64,000 bases of DNA from Campylorhamphus procurvoides (taxonomy: Eukaryota; Chordata; Aves; Passeriformes; Dendrocolaptidae). Numbering within the stretch: position 1 is the first letter of the stretch; every line of letters starts with the position of its first letter. Of the stretch, positions 60,115 through 64,000 are shown one piece after another. Made by a program: the position numbers and the translations under genes. Below the pieces are notes generated by a model. The model saw nothing but the letters and a program-made list of their open reading frames with translations. It was not told where the DNA came from and did not search any database. The stretch lies in NCBI GenBank assembly GCA_013396655.1, contig WBMV01000272.1, forward strand, positions 186,001 through 250,000, given 5' to 3'.

Positions 60115-61660
60115 CTCTACAACTGCTTTGAAATCAGACTTGAGATTACTGAATAAAAGAAGTCCAGATACCTACATATTTTAAGATAAGACATACATAT
60201 ATGCATGTTTTTGCTGTAAGAAATACAATGCATCAGGACATTTTTTGCCCCATGTTGTTCCAGTTTAACATAAGGTTCAAAATGAGGAGAGATGGCTATG
60301 ATGACTGTGCTCTCTGAAATCTTTGTCTATAAATATCTAATTATATTTATAGAATAGCATCACAGAATGGCTTCAGTTGGAAGGGACCTTAAAGATCATC
60401 TAGTTCTACCCTCTCTGCTGTTGGCAGGGACAACTTCCTCTAGAGCAGGGTGCCCAAAGCCTTATCCAGCTTGGCCTTGAGCACTTCCAGGGGTTGATAT
60501 GCTATATTAAAATCCATGTGAAATCTATGATAAAAATATAACAACATTTTCAGTACAGTAGTGATGTTCAGTTGTGTGTTTACCTTGCGTAGAGGATCAG
60601 TGACACAGAAAATATTTCAGGTTTATTTTACAAAGCATTTGAGCAAGATGAAGTTGTGATGGCTGAAGTCTGATTTCTACTGATATGAATCATAAGAGTC
60701 TGCTAGAAGAGGTGACTCTGAATTCCAATGATTATATGAATCTATCACTTCAGTCTCCAGTATGTGTTCCTGAAGTCATGTAGAATGGATTGATAACACT
60801 CATTTTGGAGTTAAAAAAAGTGTCTTCCTATTCAATCAGCTAAAAGAATGCATGAATTTTTTTATAGTTGCCTGACTGGATTGATGATATCTCCAGGAAC
60901 TTGTTCACCTACCTCATGTCTAAGAATAAGTTATTTGTTTACTAAGCTTGTTTATTAAGCAGTAATATTAAGCAGTAGATAGCAAAGAGGGGTATAGAGA
61001 AGAGATAGCATAGTAGTTTAAACTCTAGAGAGCTTGAAGTGCATCCTACTCTCTGGTTGTTTGGGTCTAATAGTTCTGTGTTGCTCCATTTTTTATAAAA
61101 GGGGACAAAATACAATAAGTAGATCTTCTTCCCCCCCAGGTAAAGTTAGTGTTTCTCTATACACCATTATATTTCTATCTAAATCTACAAGCATTTTTTT
61201 TTATATTAAAAGGAGTAGTTTAATTAAAAGTCTTGCATCTATATGCATGATTTATTGCTATCTGATAAATATGTAAAACTGGATGGATTCATCAATGATG
61301 AGGGTATGAAAAGTCCTAGTTCTATTTATGACCAAAATTTATGACTGATTTTGTTGCTAGATAAATGATTGTGCCTCAAAGCCATGTGTGGTCTTCCCCT
61401 CTTCTCTTTGATATAATTTTGTCATGATTTTCTACAATTTCCAGTCAGTGTTTTCTTTTGTAAAAAAAGTTCTCATATAGCATGTATAAATCCAGGTGCA
61501 GCTTTAATCTAACTGATATTTGTTGACCAAAAAAAGGCAGCAGTTCTATTCATGGGTATTGATATCAGAATGAATCGTGCTTTTTGTTGAAAATTTTTGC
61601 CATAGTGCTATGCCTTCCTCCAGCAGCACAGATCAAAGAAGGCTGTGTTGGAGAGACTGC
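60115..61660. repeat. First copy of 1,546-bp direct duplication (probable assembly artefact)
   Basis: It begins CTCTACAACTGCTTTGAAAT and ends GTTGGAGAGACTGC. It matches 61,662-63,207 with a constant offset of 1,547 and no difference at the places compared, including long homopolymers such as the C7 near 61,131. It contains a CR1 3' fragment. The rest is unremarkable AT-rich DNA, and the 80-codon frame at 61034-61276 has no family features. Confidence 0.95.
60348..60496 (-). mobile_element. Short CR1 3' fragment, minus orientation
   Basis: The + strand reads ATCACAGAATGGCTTCAGTT, then GGAAGGGACCTTAAAGATCA, up to GCCTTGAGCACTTCCAGGGG. This is the antisense of about 150 bases of CR1 3' end. Confidence 0.92.
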
Positions 61661-61661
61661 N
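61661..61661. other. Single N: assembly gap
   Basis: The only ambiguous base in the window. It lies exactly between the two copies of the 1,546-bp repeat. Confidence 0.97.
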
Positions 61662-63207
61662 CTCTACAACTGCTTTGAAATCAGACTTGAGATTACTGAA
61701 TAAAAGAAGTCCAGATACCTACATATTTTAAGATAAGACATACATATATGCATGTTTTTGCTGTAAGAAATACAATGCATCAGGACATTTTTTGCCCCAT
61801 GTTGTTCCAGTTTAACATAAGGTTCAAAATGAGGAGAGATGGCTATGATGACTGTGCTCTCTGAAATCTTTGTCTATAAATATCTAATTATATTTATAGA
61901 ATAGCATCACAGAATGGCTTCAGTTGGAAGGGACCTTAAAGATCATCTAGTTCTACCCTCTCTGCTGTTGGCAGGGACAACTTCCTCTAGAGCAGGGTGC
62001 CCAAAGCCTTATCCAGCTTGGCCTTGAGCACTTCCAGGGGTTGATATGCTATATTAAAATCCATGTGAAATCTATGATAAAAATATAACAACATTTTCAG
62101 TACAGTAGTGATGTTCAGTTGTGTGTTTACCTTGCGTAGAGGATCAGTGACACAGAAAATATTTCAGGTTTATTTTACAAAGCATTTGAGCAAGATGAAG
62201 TTGTGATGGCTGAAGTCTGATTTCTACTGATATGAATCATAAGAGTCTGCTAGAAGAGGTGACTCTGAATTCCAATGATTATATGAATCTATCACTTCAG
62301 TCTCCAGTATGTGTTCCTGAAGTCATGTAGAATGGATTGATAACACTCATTTTGGAGTTAAAAAAAGTGTCTTCCTATTCAATCAGCTAAAAGAATGCAT
62401 GAATTTTTTTATAGTTGCCTGACTGGATTGATGATATCTCCAGGAACTTGTTCACCTACCTCATGTCTAAGAATAAGTTATTTGTTTACTAAGCTTGTTT
62501 ATTAAGCAGTAATATTAAGCAGTAGATAGCAAAGAGGGGTATAGAGAAGAGATAGCATAGTAGTTTAAACTCTAGAGAGCTTGAAGTGCATCCTACTCTC
62601 TGGTTGTTTGGGTCTAATAGTTCTGTGTTGCTCCATTTTTTATAAAAGGGGACAAAATACAATAAGTAGATCTTCTTCCCCCCCAGGTAAAGTTAGTGTT
62701 TCTCTATACACCATTATATTTCTATCTAAATCTACAAGCATTTTTTTTTATATTAAAAGGAGTAGTTTAATTAAAAGTCTTGCATCTATATGCATGATTT
62801 ATTGCTATCTGATAAATATGTAAAACTGGATGGATTCATCAATGATGAGGGTATGAAAAGTCCTAGTTCTATTTATGACCAAAATTTATGACTGATTTTG
62901 TTGCTAGATAAATGATTGTGCCTCAAAGCCATGTGTGGTCTTCCCCTCTTCTCTTTGATATAATTTTGTCATGATTTTCTACAATTTCCAGTCAGTGTTT
63001 TCTTTTGTAAAAAAAGTTCTCATATAGCATGTATAAATCCAGGTGCAGCTTTAATCTAACTGATATTTGTTGACCAAAAAAAGGCAGCAGTTCTATTCAT
63101 GGGTATTGATATCAGAATGAATCGTGCTTTTTGTTGAAAATTTTTGCCATAGTGCTATGCCTTCCTCCAGCAGCACAGATCAAAGAAGGCTGTGTTGGAG
63201 AGACTGC
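61662..63207. repeat. Second copy of 1,546-bp direct duplication (probable assembly artefact)
   Basis: It starts with the same CTCTACAACTGCTTTGAAAT as 60,115 and ends GAGAGACTGC at 63,207, after which unique sequence (AGAGTGTTCTGG) continues. The 80-codon frame at 62581-62823 repeats the one at 61034-61276 exactly. Confidence 0.95.
61895..62043 (-). mobile_element. CR1 3' fragment, second copy within the duplication
   Basis: The same CR1 fragment as at 60,348-60,496, shifted by 1,547 bases. It is present because of the duplication, not through a separate insertion. Confidence 0.9.
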
Positions 63208-64000
63208 AGAGTGTTCTGGAGTCAGGGCTGGGGGTGTAATCAGAACAAAAAAGTAGGTTCCTCTGCTGGATAATATTACATATCTACAGCACAAAAGTTT
63301 TTATGATTCCCAACCAAACAAACATATTACTAACTATCTCTGGGGAACAGCTTCTTCTTTGCAGTGAAGTTTCTAAGAGGTTGCTGACAGAAACAAATTG
63401 TTAAATGATCAAGACATATCAAAGACATTTTCCTGCCTATTTTCTTTGTTCCCTATCTAGTAGAACAAATCTGACGTCTGGCAACAGCAAGTCAGCAGTA
63501 TTTCTACATTTGTTACTCCTTCTTTTTCTGTATTATTCATATACTGATGCTCAGCCAAGTCAGTACTGCAATTTTCCATTGAAAAGACAGCAGGGGTTGT
63601 TGCAAATATTCTTAGGTATTTTCTTAGGTTTCTGTGGATAGATATATTCAGTGAAGTCTTTTTCTGTAATTGAACTGTGGCAGATTTTTATGGCTTTCAA
63701 AAATCTGTTTATAGAGCTTAGAGGAGTATCTGGTTTTCAGATTCCCTGTCCTTTTGATGGTATCTAGGAAGCTGTGAGTACACCTTGTAATTCTTTCGCA
63801 TGATAACATAGGAGCATAGTAAATAGCTCTGAAGAAAAATTCTAAGGTAAGTTCTGTTAGTGCTGATATTATATTTTGCCAGTAGTACAAGTCGACTATG
63901 GGAGAAGTTAAGCACACAACACCCTTCAGCAGATAAGATGGAATATTGCAGCTTAGACCAGAATATGAATGTGTGTCCTTAGTTTATATCGAAAAGACAG
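63208..64000. other. Intergenic, nothing recognised
   Basis: AT-rich. Overlapping frames of 60-90 codons (63112-63917) have no family signature. Confidence 0.6.

Noticed and set aside
61034..62823. Two identical 80-residue frames (61034-61276 and 62581-62823)
   Set aside because: They are the same sequence seen twice because of the probable false duplication around the N. The frame itself shows no domain.
1..64000. Search for CRISPR arrays, prokaryotic operons, tRNA or rRNA genes, or a complete provirus
   Set aside because: No regularly spaced repeats, tRNA-like cloverleaf, rRNA segments or retroviral gag/pol/env coding regions were recognised; all content fits a bird-type intergenic region with one gene end.

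Overview
The window is vertebrate nuclear DNA, most likely from a bird (a passerine is plausible but not proven). It is AT-rich, its genes are split by GT-AG introns, and its dominant interspersed repeats are CR1 LINEs ending in the short ATTCTATGA-type 3' repeats, together with solo retroviral LTRs of the kind common in bird genomes. No bacterial or phage features, CRISPR array, tRNA or rRNA gene were seen.

The only protein-coding gene I can support is the 3' end of an ABCA-subfamily ABC transporter, most likely ABCA13, on the + strand. Five exons (783-886, 3454-3546, 15135-15240, 16989-17126, 18596-18688) join in frame with consistent splice phases into the last 177 codons plus a TAG stop. 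They encode the end of the second nucleotide-binding domain (Walker B Asp-Glu, D-loop, H-loop) and the C-terminal regulatory segment with a VFINFA motif. The rest of the gene lies upstream of the window.

From about 18.7 kb to the end no further gene is recognisable. This fits the long gene-poor interval known downstream of ABCA13 in mammals. It holds CR1 copies at 25.5-26.0 kb (-), 37.5-38.0 kb (+), 38.7-39.9 kb (-), 52.2-54.35 kb (+), 59.0-59.46 kb (+) and 60.35-60.5 kb (-). It also holds a solo LTR at 31,888-32,226 with a perfect 5-bp target duplication, and a pair of near-identical ~0.8-kb solo LTRs in opposite orientation (48,056-48,860 and 58,187-58,973). A diverged relative of that pair lies inside ABCA13 intron 3. 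Two isolated GC-rich islands (about 40.70-41.22 kb and 46.13-46.46 kb) are unexplained and may be further LTRs.

A 1,546-bp segment (60,115-61,660) appears twice, with a single N (61,661) exactly at the junction. This is almost certainly an unmerged contig overlap, i.e. a false duplication in the assembly. I found no convincing new biological system. The most useful observations are the assembly artefact, the precise LTR boundaries, the CpG-rich island and the exon structure of ABCA13.
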